Assembly: GCA_002435785.1 (NCBI GenBank)
Contig: DIUC01000028.1
Coordinates: forward strand, 1-64,000
Direction: 5' to 3'
DNA length: 64,000 nucleotides
From: Saprospiraceae bacterium UBA6168
GTDB taxonomy: Bacteria > Bacteroidota > Bacteroidia > Chitinophagales > Saprospiraceae
The translations under genes and the position numbers were made by a program. Of the stretch, positions 16,766 through 25,246 are shown in pieces (the stretch's first letter is position 1; each line of letters opens with the position of its first letter). The notes beneath the pieces are model-generated. The model ran no database searches, had not been told where the DNA came from, and saw only the letters and a list, made by a program, of their open reading frames with translations.

Positions 16766-18643
16766 ATGCAGCACAAAGCAATCCTTTTTCTATTCCTCTT
16801 TTTTGCCTTCAAAACCACCCTCACTGCTCAGCCCGACCGCTGGCAGCAACGGGTGGAATACCGTATGGACATTGACATGGACGTGTCCAAGCACCAGTTC
16901 AAAGGCAAACAACAACTCAAATACACCAACAACTCCCCGGACGAACTCGACCGGGTGTTTTTTCACCTTTATTTCAATGCCTTTCAGCCGGGGAGCAATA
17001 TGGATGTGCGCAGCCTCAACCTCCCCGACCCCGACCCACGGGTAAAGGACCGCATCAGCAAGCTAAAGCCGGACGAGTATGGTTGGCACAAAATCAGTTC
17101 CCTGAAAATGGATGGCAAGCCGTGCAAGTTCGAGGTGAACGAGACCATCTTGGAGGTGGAGTTGCCGAAGGGCATCCAACCCAATTCATCGGTAGAGTTC
17201 GAGATGGAGTTCACGTCGCAGGTTCCCGTCCAAATCCGCCGCTCTGGTCGCAACAGCAAGGACGGCATTGATTACAGCATGGCCCAATGGTACCCTAAAA
17301 TATGCGAGTACGACTACCAAGGTTGGCATGCAAACCCTTATGTGGCCAGGGAGTTCTATGGCGTTTGGGGCGACTTTGACGTAAAAATCACCATTGACCG
17401 AAAATATATCCTCGGTGCCAGCGGCATCCTCCAAAATGGCGGCAATATTGGCTACGGCTATGAGCCAGAGGGCACCGCCGTCCGGCCAGAAAAGGGCGAC
17501 AAGTTCACTTGGCATTGGCGGGCCGAAAACGTCCACGACTTCGCTTGGACTGCCGACCCCGACTACAAGCACGTGGTGCTGCGCCGAAAGGATGGCCTCG
17601 TTTTCCATTTTCTTTATCAGGACAAAGTAGAAACCCGCAAGACTTGGGAGGCTGCCCCTGCCCAAATGGACAAGGCATTTGATTTCATCAACAAGAACTT
17701 TGGGCAATATCCCTACAAATCCTACGCCTTCTTAGAAGGTGGGGATGGCGGCATGGAATACCCAATGGCTACCTTGTTGGCGGGCAAAGCGGGCATTGGC
17801 ACTTTCATTCACGAGGCCATTCACGCTTGGTACTATGGGCTGCTTGGCAGCAATGAGAGCCTCTATGGTTGGATGGACGAGGGATTTACGGAGTATGCCA
17901 CCGCCGAGGTAGAGAACTACCTGAAAAAGGAGCGCCTGCTGGGCGGTGAGCCAGAATCCAATTCCCATCTTGAAGCCAACGAAACGATGATTCGCTTCAA
18001 CAAATCTGGCAGGGAGGAGGCGTTGTCCATCCATGCCGACCATTTCACCAACAACTCCGCATACAGCGTGGGCGCCTATGTGAAGGGCCATGTGCTGCTG
18101 CACCAATTGCAGTACATCATGGGCAAACCCGTGTTTGATAAGGCGATGTTGACCTATTTTGATACCTGGAAGTTTAAGCACCCGAACCCCAACGATTTCA
18201 TCCGGGTGATGGAAAAGGAGTCCGGCTTGGAGTTGGATTGGTTCAAGGAGTATTTTGTCTATACCACCCGGACCATTGACTATGGCATAAAAACTGTGGA
18301 AAAAGCAAACCGCAAGGAAACCCGAGTCGTGCTGGAGCGCAAGGGCCTCATGCCCATGCCCTTGGACATCACCGTGACTTACAAAGACGGCAAAAAACAG
18401 GTCTTCAACCTCCCGCTCGATATTATGCGAGGCGCAAAGAAAGGCACGGAATTCACCGGCGACAAATACACCGTGTTGCCCGATTGGCGCTGGACGCACC
18501 CGACTTACGAGTTTACCCTCGATGAAAAGTACAGGAACATATCACGGGTGGAGATTGACGCTTCGCAACGGCTATTGGATACCGACCGAGCTAATAATGC
18601 CTGGGGGAAGAAGCTGGATGAAAAGGAGGATGAGGAGGATTGA
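16766..18643 (+). CDS. Exported M1-family zinc metallopeptidase
   Basis: A 625-residue aminopeptidase-type enzyme with a signal peptide (HKAILFLFLFFAFKTTLTAQ). The zinc motif is complete: His349-Glu350-x-x-His353 and Glu372 eighteen residues on (HEXXH-X18-E). GGMEYPM upstream corresponds to the exopeptidase GxMEN motif. A beta-sandwich region precedes the catalytic domain, and the tail is acidic (LDEKEDEEED). Start at 16766 rather than 16736, because it opens the signal peptide. It probably degrades peptides in the periplasm or outside the cell. It has its own promoter and no T9SS sorting tail. Confidence 0.93.
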   Translation: MQHKAILFLFLFFAFKTTLTAQPDRWQQRVEYRMDIDMDVSKHQFKGKQQLKYTNNSPDELDRVFFHLYFNAFQPGSNMDVRSLNLPDPDPRVKDRISKLKPDEYGWHKISSLKMDGKPCKFEVNETILEVELPKGIQPNSSVEFEMEFTSQVPVQIRRSGRNSKDGIDYSMAQWYPKICEYDYQGWHANPYVAREFYGVWGDFDVKITIDRKYILGASGILQNGGNIGYGYEPEGTAVRPEKGDKFTWHWRAENVHDFAWTADPDYKHVVLRRKDGLVFHFLYQDKVETRKTWEAAPAQMDKAFDFINKNFGQYPYKSYAFLEGGDGGMEYPMATLLAGKAGIGTFIHEAIHAWYYGLLGSNESLYGWMDEGFTEYATAEVENYLKKERLLGGEPESNSHLEANETMIRFNKSGREEALSIHADHFTNNSAYSVGAYVKGHVLLHQLQYIMGKPVFDKAMLTYFDTWKFKHPNPNDFIRVMEKESGLELDWFKEYFVYTTRTIDYGIKTVEKANRKETRVVLERKGLMPMPLDITVTYKDGKKQVFNLPLDIMRGAKKGTEFTGDKYTVLPDWRWTHPTYEFTLDEKYRNISRVEIDASQRLLDTDRANNAWGKKLDEKEDEED

Positions 18644-18645
18644 TT

Positions 18646-18720
18646 GGAATGGAAAATGGAGAATTGGAAATAGGTGTAAGCATAGGAAATTTTTCAATTC
18701 TCCATTTTCAATTCTCCATT
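18646..18720. repeat. Inverted heptamer array at a convergent junction
   Basis: In the right arm TCAA/TCCA cores start at 18694, 18701, 18708 and 18715, a strict period of 7. The left arm (18646-18669, AATGG/AATTGG words) is an imperfect complement. The minus-strand stop codon of the YfiT-like gene (18708-18710) coincides with one core, so the array supplies its last residues (MEN) and TGA. Confidence 0.8.
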
Positions 18721-19223
18721 ACGATTTTAACATGCCCCAAATGATGCTCACCATGCCAAGCGTAAAGCGCCGTCATGGTATCCATGCTGTAAACCTTGCC
18801 GTATTGTGGATGAACATAGGTGCGTTGGAAATCGGCTTCGCTCATGTTGCGCAGCAGGTACACCCATCTGAAATGAAGCCATCGCAATATCTCCAATGAA
18901 TGGACGATGGGCAGGTTCGAATCTGGTAGTTTGGCCCAAGCGCCCTCATCGTATGGCTTTATGGTCGGCGCATCTTCCGTCAAAGCAAGGTGGAGGCGGC
19001 AATAAGCATTGATATGGCTGTCCGCCACATGATGGACGACCTGCCTCACTGTCCATCCGTCGGGGCGATAGGGCGTGTCAAGTTGAAGTTCAGTAATGCC
19101 AGCCAAAGCTGATTCGAGGCGCTGGGGTAGGGTAGCGATGGTGTTAATCCATGCCTGCCGCATTGCTGGAGTGACGCTTTCAGGTGCAGTGAACCTGCCG
19201 ATTGGGTATTTTAGATTTTCCAT
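18708..19223 (-). CDS. DinB/YfiT-like metal-dependent S-transferase candidate
   Basis: A 171-residue four-helix DinB-superfamily protein close to YfiT. The three metal-binding His positions are visible: QVVHHVADSH near residue 68 and YAWHGEHHLGH near residue 160. The N-terminus PIGRFTAPESVTPAMRQAWI is typical of YfiT proteins. In Firmicutes relatives (BstA) this fold transfers bacillithiol onto electrophiles. The presence of bshB1 at 29523-30251 makes that role plausible here, but it is inference. Confidence 0.85.
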   Translation of the reverse strand: MENLKYPIGRFTAPESVTPAMRQAWINTIATLPQRLESALAGITELQLDTPYRPDGWTVRQVVHHVADSHINAYCRLHLALTEDAPTIKPYDEGAWAKLPDSNLPIVHSLEILRWLHFRWVYLLRNMSEADFQRTYVHPQYGKVYSMDTMTALYAWHGEHHLGHVKIVMEN

Positions 19224-19270
19224 GCCGCAAGGTAGAAAAAGTCAGAAAGCGTCTTGTTGTTAGTTGAAAT

Positions 19271-19310
19271 AAAAAGGGCTGCGCCATTCTTTCGACGGCA
19301 CAGTCCCTTA
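19271..19310 (-). terminator. Intrinsic terminator after the lipoprotein gene
   Basis: Read on the minus strand, AAGGGACTGTGCC and GGCGCAGCCCTT pair with one bulge around an 11-nt loop and are followed by TTTTATTT. It ends the lipoprotein gene and lies just before the YfiT-like gene. Confidence 0.75.
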
Positions 19311-19383
19311 AAGCTGACTAACATTCTCACCAAGTCTTAAATTAATTCAAATAGCAGGTTGCGACGATTGGGGTTAAAACTAA

Positions 19384-19863
19384 TTAATCTGCGATGACGG
19401 TGACAGAAACATTTGCTTCATTGATATTCGGGATGTCAACTAAGTAAGTAAAATTCCCTGCACCTAAAGGCGTTTCCCCAACATAGTCAGTAGGTATCAT
19501 GCTAAATTCTTTTCCGTTGATGGACAAATGAATATATCCATAGTGATAGGCGGTCTCAAATGCACGATAACAAGTCGTTTCACCTTTCATTATTGTTCCA
19601 ATATTTGTATAACCGGAGGATGGATTGATGACGACATTGCAGAAGTCATACGTGCTTATGTTTCTAAACCTCAGGTTGGTTTTGCCTTGTTCTTGTGAGC
19701 AAGCTGTAACCACGTGTTCATTGCAGCCCACTAAAGTAGTTTTATCGCCCTCCTTTTCACAGGAGGAAAAAGCAATGGCCATTATAGCTAAGGCCATTGC
19801 AAAACGAGTGGGAAAATTCGTTAAATTACTTAAAACTCTATCGGTCCTTATGGATATGATCAT
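19384..19863 (-). CDS. Hypothetical lipoprotein
   Basis: A 159-residue protein with a basic N-terminus, a hydrophobic stretch and a lipobox ending in Cys35 (MAIAFSSC followed by EKEGDK), so it is likely lipidated. The mature part contains four further Cys and a predicted beta-rich body (TNLRFRNISTYDFCNVVI, then YGYIHLSINGKEFSMIPT). No family is recognised. The gene is more AT-rich than its neighbours. An internal ATG at 19797 would lack the positively charged signal N-region. Confidence 0.7.
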   Translation of the reverse strand: MIISIRTDRVLSNLTNFPTRFAMALAIMAIAFSSCEKEGDKTTLVGCNEHVVTACSQEQGKTNLRFRNISTYDFCNVVINPSSGYTNIGTIMKGETTCYRAFETAYHYGYIHLSINGKEFSMIPTDYVGETPLGAGNFTYLVDIPNINEANVSVTVIAD

Positions 19864-20046
19864 TTTGGATGCTCGTTGGTTGTTGAATTGATTTAATCAA
19901 CAGTGCAAAGGTGGGGGGCTTTGCCTACGGTTCTGTTACAGAATACCGAGAAAATCTTGCATTATTTGGGGAAGTAGGTAATTGGGGAGAAGGCATGGAT
20001 AGAAAGGATGCCAGCAAATAAAGGGCTTTGGCACTGTCTGGTTGCT

Positions 20047-20505
20047 CTAAAACCGCATTTCCATGCGAATGTCCGCCCTTGCAAAATCCTGTCGGTCAAG
20101 CGGGACTTCCACGAAACCAAGGTCCCGGTAGATTTGAATGGCCGTGGCCGAGCCTTTTTTGTTGGAGAAAAGATAGAGCAGTTTTGCACCAGCCTCTCTT
20201 GCCTTTTCGATGGCCGCTTCGCAAAGCTTTATGCCGATGCCGTGGCCTCGGAAGCGGGTGTCAACTGCCATTTTTATGAGTTCGTAGGTGTGTTCGTCGT
20301 CTTTGAGGAGGCCAGCCGTTCCAGCTATTTCTCCGCCCATTTGCGCTAGCAGAATAAAGCCACCACCAGCAAGGATGGATGCCTCCGGCTGGCTGCAATG
20401 CAGGTGGTCAATTTCCTCCATGAAGTAGGCATTGGTAATCCATGCTTCATTGATGGTCTTCCATCGTTCAAAGTGAACCGACTGATAATCAATGATTTGT
20501 ACCAT
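20047..20505 (-). CDS. GNAT-family N-acetyltransferase
   Basis: A 152-residue single-domain acetyltransferase. MAVDTRFRGHGIGIKLCEAA (about residues 82-101) is the acetyl-CoA pyrophosphate loop, preceded by the beta strand FILLAQMGGEIAGTAGL and followed by NKKGSATAIQIYRDLGFVEV, the C-terminal substrate and dimer segment. It resembles general small-molecule GNATs (PhnO/YjgM type). Substrate unknown. It follows trxB on the same strand after 149 nt containing a hairpin. Confidence 0.88.
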   Translation of the reverse strand: MVQIIDYQSVHFERWKTINEAWITNAYFMEEIDHLHCSQPEASILAGGGFILLAQMGGEIAGTAGLLKDDEHTYELIKMAVDTRFRGHGIGIKLCEAAIEKAREAGAKLLYLFSNKKGSATAIQIYRDLGFVEVPLDRQDFARADIRMEMRF

Positions 20506-20610
20506 CTGCTGTGTAAAAAGTTATTGTCTTTGTTCAAAAAACCGGAAAGCTGACCGAGGGTAAGAATGGAATTGTTGCTGTAAAGCATCACCTATCAGGC
20601 AAGGAATATG

Positions 20611-20643
20611 GGCGAGAGAGGTGGTTACCTCACCCCTCTCGCC
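20611..20643. terminator. Hairpin downstream of trxB
   Basis: GGCGAGAGAGGTG (20611-20623) pairs with 20631-20643 over 13 bp with one mismatch and a 7-nt loop, 12 nt after the trxB stop. No U-run follows on the minus strand, so it may stabilise the mRNA end or terminate weakly. Confidence 0.5.
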
Positions 20644-20654
20644 GCTCTCTTTTC

Positions 20655-21602
20655 TTAGCCCAACTCCTCCTCCACGAGGTAGCGCTCCGCATCCAGCGCA
20701 GCCATGCACCCAGTGCCGGCAGCCGTTACCGCTTGACGATAGACTTTGTCCGCAGCATCGCCGCTGGCAAAAACGCCGGGGACTTTGGTCTTGGTAGAAC
20801 CGGGGACGGTAATGAGGTAGCCCGTTTCGTCCGTATCAAGGAAGCTCTTGAAGATGTCGGTATTGGGCTTGTGGCCGATGGCCACGAAGAAGCCTTCAAC
20901 GGGGAGTTCTTTTTTCTCGCCCGTCAGTCGGTTCACGATGCGTATGCCCGTCACTTTGCTTTCACCCAGCACCTCCTCCGTTTCGGAGTTCCAATGAACT
21001 TCGATGTTAGGGGTATTGAACACCCGTTTTTGCATGATTTGCGAAGCCCGAAGCTCGTCACGGCGCACTAATAAATGCACTTTTGGGCAAAGCTTGGCGA
21101 GGTAGGTAGCTTCTTCTGCCGCCGTGTCGCCACCACCAACCACCGCCACTTCTTTTCCCTTGTAGAAAAAGCCGTCGCAAACCGCACAGGCGCTCACGCC
21201 ATTGTTCATCAAGCGTTTCTCGGAATCGAGGCCAAGGTACTTGGCGCTGGCCCCAGTGGATATGATGACCGTATAAGCATGGAGTTCCTCACCGCTTTCC
21301 GTCCAAAGTTTGTGGTACTTTTCGCCAGCACTGAAATCCACTTTGGAAATCAGCTCCCAGCGAACATCCGTGCCGAAGCGCTCAGCCTGTGCCCTGAACT
21401 CCTCCATCATGTCGGGGCCAGTGATGCCGTTCGGGTAGCCTGGGTAGTTCTCCACTTCGGTGGTGGTGGTCAATTGGCCGCCAGGCTCTGGGCCGGTGAA
21501 GAGGACGGGGCTCATGTTTGCCCTTGCTGCGTAGATGGCGGCTGCATAGCCCGATGGGCCGGAACCGATGATGATGCACTTGTGGATTTTGATGTCGGAC
21601 AT
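20655..21602 (-). CDS. trxB: Thioredoxin reductase
   Basis: A 315-residue FAD/NADPH enzyme that reduces thioredoxin. It has the FAD motif IIGSGPSGYAAAIYAARA, the redox pair Cys139-x-x-Cys142 in CAVCDG, the NADPH motif VVGGGDTAAEEA, and the C-terminal FAD segment GVFASGDAADKVYRQ. Length and all catalytic residues are standard. Bacillithiol organisms also use YpdA-type reductases, but YpdA lacks this CxxC, so this is genuine TrxB. It is divergent from glgB. Confidence 0.96.
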   Translation of the reverse strand: MSDIKIHKCIIIGSGPSGYAAAIYAARANMSPVLFTGPEPGGQLTTTTEVENYPGYPNGITGPDMMEEFRAQAERFGTDVRWELISKVDFSAGEKYHKLWTESGEELHAYTVIISTGASAKYLGLDSEKRLMNNGVSACAVCDGFFYKGKEVAVVGGGDTAAEEATYLAKLCPKVHLLVRRDELRASQIMQKRVFNTPNIEVHWNSETEEVLGESKVTGIRIVNRLTGEKKELPVEGFFVAIGHKPNTDIFKSFLDTDETGYLITVPGSTKTKVPGVFASGDAADKVYRQAVTAAGTGCMAALDAERYLVEEELG

Positions 21603-21611
21603 GTGTATTTG

Positions 21612-21643
21612 AAATTAGGAAATTAGAAAATTGGGAAATTTGG
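21612..21643. repeat. Single-arm octamer array (AAATT core) upstream of trxB
   Basis: AAATT cores start at 21612, 21620, 21628 and 21636, a strict period of 8. No inverted partner is visible. It lies between the trxB start (21602) and its candidate -7 box at 21649-21656, so it would be in the trxB 5' leader. Confidence 0.75.
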
Positions 21644-21648
21644 GGGTG

Positions 21649-21656
21649 CAAAAATA
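21649..21656 (-). promoter_or_regulatory. Candidate -7 box for trxB
   Basis: CAAAAATA on the plus strand reads TATTTTTG on the minus strand, matching TAnnTTTG, about 46 nt before the trxB start. Confidence 0.4.
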
Positions 21657-21768
21657 TTCAAAGCCCTTGGAAACACTAACAAGTTTTAAAAAGATTAGCC
21701 TCGAATGTGATTTGAGGCACTTTGCAGCAGATGTTTGAAATGCGGAGAGGCCAGTTGCCCGAAATTCT

Positions 21769-21776
21769 TACCTTTG
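21769..21776 (+). promoter_or_regulatory. Candidate -7 box for glgB
   Basis: TACCTTTG matches TAnnTTTG and lies 47 nt before the glgB ATG. Together with the opposite box at 21649, it suggests separate divergent promoters. Confidence 0.45.
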
Positions 21777-21823
21777 CCCACCCAATATTTCACTGAAAAC
21801 AAACATTCACAACATCTGGCACT

Positions 21824-23758
21824 ATGCAAACCGTCAAGCCACATACCTTACTGACCGATTTCGACATCGAGCTGATACGGGCAGGGAAGCACTTCCGCCT
21901 ATACAACAAAATGGGCAGTCACCCCATCCAGTTGGAGGGGGAATGGGGCACGTTCTTCGCCGTTTGGGCGCCAAGTGCTTTGGAGGTGTCGGTGGTTGGC
22001 AATTTCAATTTCTGGAACGAGAAAACACACAAACTCTTCCTGCGCCCAGATGGCACGGGGATTTGGGAAGGCTGGATACCGGCCATTGGCAAAGGCACAC
22101 TATATAAATATAGCATCAAAAGCGCCGACAAGCGCCGACTCTCCAAGGGCGACCCTTTTGCCCGGTTTTGGGAGGTGCCGCCAAATACGGCCTCCATCGT
22201 CTGGGACCCATTTTACGAGTGGAAGGATGAAGCGTGGCTGAAAAAACGGGCCGACAATGCCGGAAAGCCTCAGCCTTACTCGGTTTACGAAGTACACCTC
22301 GGCAGTTGGAAGAAAAAAGGGAACGGCGTGCAATCGTTCAGCTATCTCGAACTCATTGACGAAATGGTGCCTTATGTGAAGGAAATGGGCTTCACCCACG
22401 TCGAGTTCCTGCCAGTGATGGAGCACCCATATTTCCCATCTTGGGGCTATCAAATCACTGGGTATTTTGCGACCACGAGCCGTTTCGGTTTTCCCGAAGA
22501 CTTCATGGCATTGGTGGATGCGTTCCATCAAGCGGGCATCGGCGTCATCCTCGATTGGGTGCCTTCGCATTTCCCCTATGACGCACACGGCCTCGCCGAC
22601 TTCGACGGTACGCACCTGTACGACCACGCTGACCCACGCAAGGGCTTCCATCCCGACTGGAAAAGCGCCGTGTTCAATTATGGCCGCTGGGAAGTGCGCA
22701 GTTTCTTGATTTCCAATGCGCTGTTTTGGCTGGAGCAGTTCCATATTGACGGCCTACGGGTTGATGCTGTGGCCTCCATGCTTTACTTGGATTACTCCCG
22801 CAAAGAGGGCGAATGGATACCGAACCAATACGGTGGCCGAGAGAACTTGGATGCGGTTTCGTTCCTCAAGGAGTTCAACGAAATGGCGCACCGTGACCAC
22901 CCTGACGTTGTCACCATTGCAGAAGAAAGCACTGCTTGGCCAAGCGTTTCCCAACCTGTGAGCGAGGGTGGCCTTGGCTTCGACCAAAAGTGGATGATGG
23001 GCTGGATGCACGATACTTTGAAGTATGTACAGTTTGACCCGCTTTTCCGCAAGGACCACCACCACGAGCTGACATTTAGTCTGATTTATGCCTTTTCAGA
23101 AAAATTCATGCTACCGCTCTCGCACGACGAAGTTGTGCACGGCAAAGGCCCGCTGATTGACAAAATGCCAGGTGACGAGTGGATGCGGTTCGCAGGGCTT
23201 CGGGCCTTGTTTGGGTATATGTGGACCCACCCGGGCACCAACCTGTTGTTCATGGGCGGTGAGTTTGGTCAGACAAGCGAGTGGAACATCGAGCGGGGCT
23301 TAGTTTGGGAATTGCTGAAGTACGAGGGCCACCAAGGCGTACAAGCTTGGGTAAAGGATTTGAACCATTTTTACACCAACTCCAAAGCGCTGTACGAACA
23401 GCAGTTCAGCCAATACGGATTTGAGTGGATAGACCATGCCGACTGGCAAAACAGCATCATCACCTATTTGCGCCGTGGCGTCAAAGAAGCGGACACGGTG
23501 CTCGTGGTTTGCAATTTCACGCCAGTGGCCCGGGAGGCTTATGTATGTGGCGCTCCGCAAAGTGGCACTTGGGTAGAGGTTCTAAACAGCGATGACCTAA
23601 AATACGGCGGAAAGGGCATCGTGAATAGCAAGCCCATTAAGGCAAAAAAGGAGGAGAAACATGGACGGACACATAGCTTGGAGGTGAAAGTGCCGCCGTT
23701 GGGGGTGGTGGTGTTTGCAGTGCACCAGAAACTAAACAAAACCACTAAAGATAAATAA
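21824..23758 (+). CDS. glgB: 1,4-alpha-glucan (glycogen) branching enzyme
   Basis: A 644-residue GH13 enzyme forming alpha-1,6 branches in glycogen. Residues about 20-110 form the CBM48 domain (GTFFAVWAPSALEVSVVGNF). The catalytic barrel holds the nucleophile Asp in GLRVDAVASMLYLDYSRKEG, the acid Glu in VTIAEESTAWPSVS, and the third Asp in LPLSHDEVVHGKG. A C-terminal all-beta domain follows. Length is typical of the short GlgB type. No glgA or glgC lies in the window, but an exported pullulanase is 6.6 kb downstream. Confidence 0.96.
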   Translation: MQTVKPHTLLTDFDIELIRAGKHFRLYNKMGSHPIQLEGEWGTFFAVWAPSALEVSVVGNFNFWNEKTHKLFLRPDGTGIWEGWIPAIGKGTLYKYSIKSADKRRLSKGDPFARFWEVPPNTASIVWDPFYEWKDEAWLKKRADNAGKPQPYSVYEVHLGSWKKKGNGVQSFSYLELIDEMVPYVKEMGFTHVEFLPVMEHPYFPSWGYQITGYFATTSRFGFPEDFMALVDAFHQAGIGVILDWVPSHFPYDAHGLADFDGTHLYDHADPRKGFHPDWKSAVFNYGRWEVRSFLISNALFWLEQFHIDGLRVDAVASMLYLDYSRKEGEWIPNQYGGRENLDAVSFLKEFNEMAHRDHPDVVTIAEESTAWPSVSQPVSEGGLGFDQKWMMGWMHDTLKYVQFDPLFRKDHHHELTFSLIYAFSEKFMLPLSHDEVVHGKGPLIDKMPGDEWMRFAGLRALFGYMWTHPGTNLLFMGGEFGQTSEWNIERGLVWELLKYEGHQGVQAWVKDLNHFYTNSKALYEQQFSQYGFEWIDHADWQNSIITYLRRGVKEADTVLVVCNFTPVAREAYVCGAPQSGTWVEVLNSDDLKYGGKGIVNSKPIKAKKEEKHGRTHSLEVKVPPLGVVVFAVHQKLNKTTKDK

Positions 23759-23762
23759 TGAC

Positions 23763-24248
23763 ATGGAAATCCTTGACAATTTGAATGAAGGTAATGTGCT
23801 ACTTAAAGATGAGCAAATGATTCGGAAATTAAAAACCGATGCAATGGATGCGCAAGATGACCTTAGGTTGGGGCGGATTGCATTACTTGGCCTAATAGTT
23901 CTTACCATATTAAGTTTAGCTTTTCAGTTATACAAAGGTTCTGGTTTATTAGGCATACTGTTACAAAATGGTATAATGTTGTTAGTGTTTGGTTGGGCTT
24001 TTTATTACAGTGAAAAAAACCCAAAGCCAGCTTTTTTAGTAGCTGGCATAGTCTATTTACTAATTGTATTGCTTGCAGCACTTATAGTTCCAGGGTCTTT
24101 GATAAGTGGAATTGTTTTTAAAATTATCATTGTGTTTTTTTTGGTAAAGGGCATAATTTCCAGTTCGAAGTTTGAAGAGATAAGGTCACAACTTAGAGCG
24201 TATGGAGAAGACTTAAAGATACGTGGCATCATGAATAAAAAGTACTAA
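23763..24248 (+). CDS. Hypothetical membrane protein, AT-rich
   Basis: A 161-residue protein with a charged N-terminus (about residues 1-36), three or four hydrophobic segments (LGRIALLGLIVLTILSLAF, GILLQNGIMLLVFGWAFYY, PAFLVAGIVYLLIVLLAALI, GIVFKIIIVFFLVKGII) and a short basic cytoplasmic tail. It sits four nt after glgB, and its stop is immediately followed by the era ATG. Base composition is clearly more AT-rich than glgB and era, with many TTA, ATA and AAA codons, which suggests later arrival. No family is recognised. Confidence 0.75.
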   Translation: MEILDNLNEGNVLLKDEQMIRKLKTDAMDAQDDLRLGRIALLGLIVLTILSLAFQLYKGSGLLGILLQNGIMLLVFGWAFYYSEKNPKPAFLVAGIVYLLIVLLAALIVPGSLISGIVFKIIIVFFLVKGIISSSKFEEIRSQLRAYGEDLKIRGIMNKKY

Positions 24249-25160
24249 ATGTCAGAAACTAACATCCACCGCTCCGGCTTCGTCAACATCATTGGCCGCC
24301 CCAACGTCGGCAAGAGCACGCTGATGAACACCCTCGTGGGCGAGCGGATGAGCATCATCACGTCAAAGCCGCAGACGACCCGCCACCGCATCATCGGCAT
24401 CGTGAGCGGGGATGATTTTCAGATGGTGTTTTCGGACACACCGGGCATCATCAAAGACCCAAAGTACAAGATGCAGGAGGCCATGAACCGCTTTGCGCAT
24501 TCTGCTTTTGAGGATGCAGACTTGCTCTTGTTCATCACGGATATTTACGAAAAATACGAGGACAACGACCCGGTGCTCCAACAGTTGAAGAACAGCGAAG
24601 TGCCCAAGTTTTTTATCATCAACAAAATAGACCAAGCCAAGCCCGAAACGGTGGCCGAAATCCAGCAATGGTGGACGGAAAGGGTTGAGTTTCAGGCGGT
24701 CGTTCCTATTTCTGCCTTGCAAAAAACCAACACCAATGAGATGCTCGACCGCATCAAGCTGGCATTGCCCGAAGGGCCAGAATATTACCCGAAGGACCAA
24801 TTGACCGACCGCCCAGAACGCTTTTTCGTCAGCGAAATCATCCGGGAAAAAATCCTGGAACAGTACAAACAGGAAATCCCGTACTCAACGGAAGTGGTTG
24901 TCGAGCGTTTTAAGGAAACCAAGACCACTAAAGGGGAAGACCTCGTGGAAATCAATGCCATTATCTACGTGTCAAGAGAGACGCAGAAAATGATAATTTT
25001 AGGAAAAAACGGAACATCTATCAAGCAACTCGGCACCGAAGCCCGAAAGTCTATCGAAACATGGCTGGAGAGCAAGGTCTTCCTCGACCTCCACGTCAAG
25101 GTTCGGGATAACTGGCGAGACGACGAGCGGATGTTGAAACATTTTGGATACGAACAATAG
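24249..25160 (+). CDS. era: GTPase Era
   Basis: A 303-residue GTPase needed for 30S ribosome assembly. G1 is GRPNVGKSTLMNT, G3 is DTPGI, G4 is NKID, and the C-terminal KH domain contains IILGKNGTSIKQLG, which binds the 16S rRNA 3' end. Length is normal. The ATG directly abuts the stop codon of the preceding gene. It is followed by der, so two ribosome-assembly GTPases lie side by side. Confidence 0.97.
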   Translation: MSETNIHRSGFVNIIGRPNVGKSTLMNTLVGERMSIITSKPQTTRHRIIGIVSGDDFQMVFSDTPGIIKDPKYKMQEAMNRFAHSAFEDADLLLFITDIYEKYEDNDPVLQQLKNSEVPKFFIINKIDQAKPETVAEIQQWWTERVEFQAVVPISALQKTNTNEMLDRIKLALPEGPEYYPKDQLTDRPERFFVSEIIREKILEQYKQEIPYSTEVVVERFKETKTTKGEDLVEINAIIYVSRETQKMIILGKNGTSIKQLGTEARKSIETWLESKVFLDLHVKVRDNWRDDERMLKHFGYEQ

Positions 25161-25177
25161 TGGTGACTTGTGAATAT

Positions 25178-25241
25178 TGATTGGTAATTGGGAAGGCCAA
25201 TACCAATCACATTTCACCAATTGCCAATTACCAATCACCAA
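25178..25241. repeat. Inverted heptamer array (CCAA core) between era and der
   Basis: CCAA cores start at 25203, 25217, 25224, 25231 and 25238, all on one 7-nt register. The left arm 25178-25192 (TGATTGGTAATTGGG) pairs with the CCAATTACCAATCA at 25224-25237. The element fills the era-der gap and ends six nt before the der start. Confidence 0.8.
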
Positions 25242-25246
25242 ATTTA

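Noticed and set aside
18905..18925. tRNA-like T-loop GGTTCGAATC
   Set aside because: It lies inside the YfiT-like coding sequence with no acceptor or anticodon arm around it.
25181..25246. Upstream extension of der
   Set aside because: The 22 added residues are translated from the heptamer array and precede the universal MGNIVAIVGRPNVGKST start.
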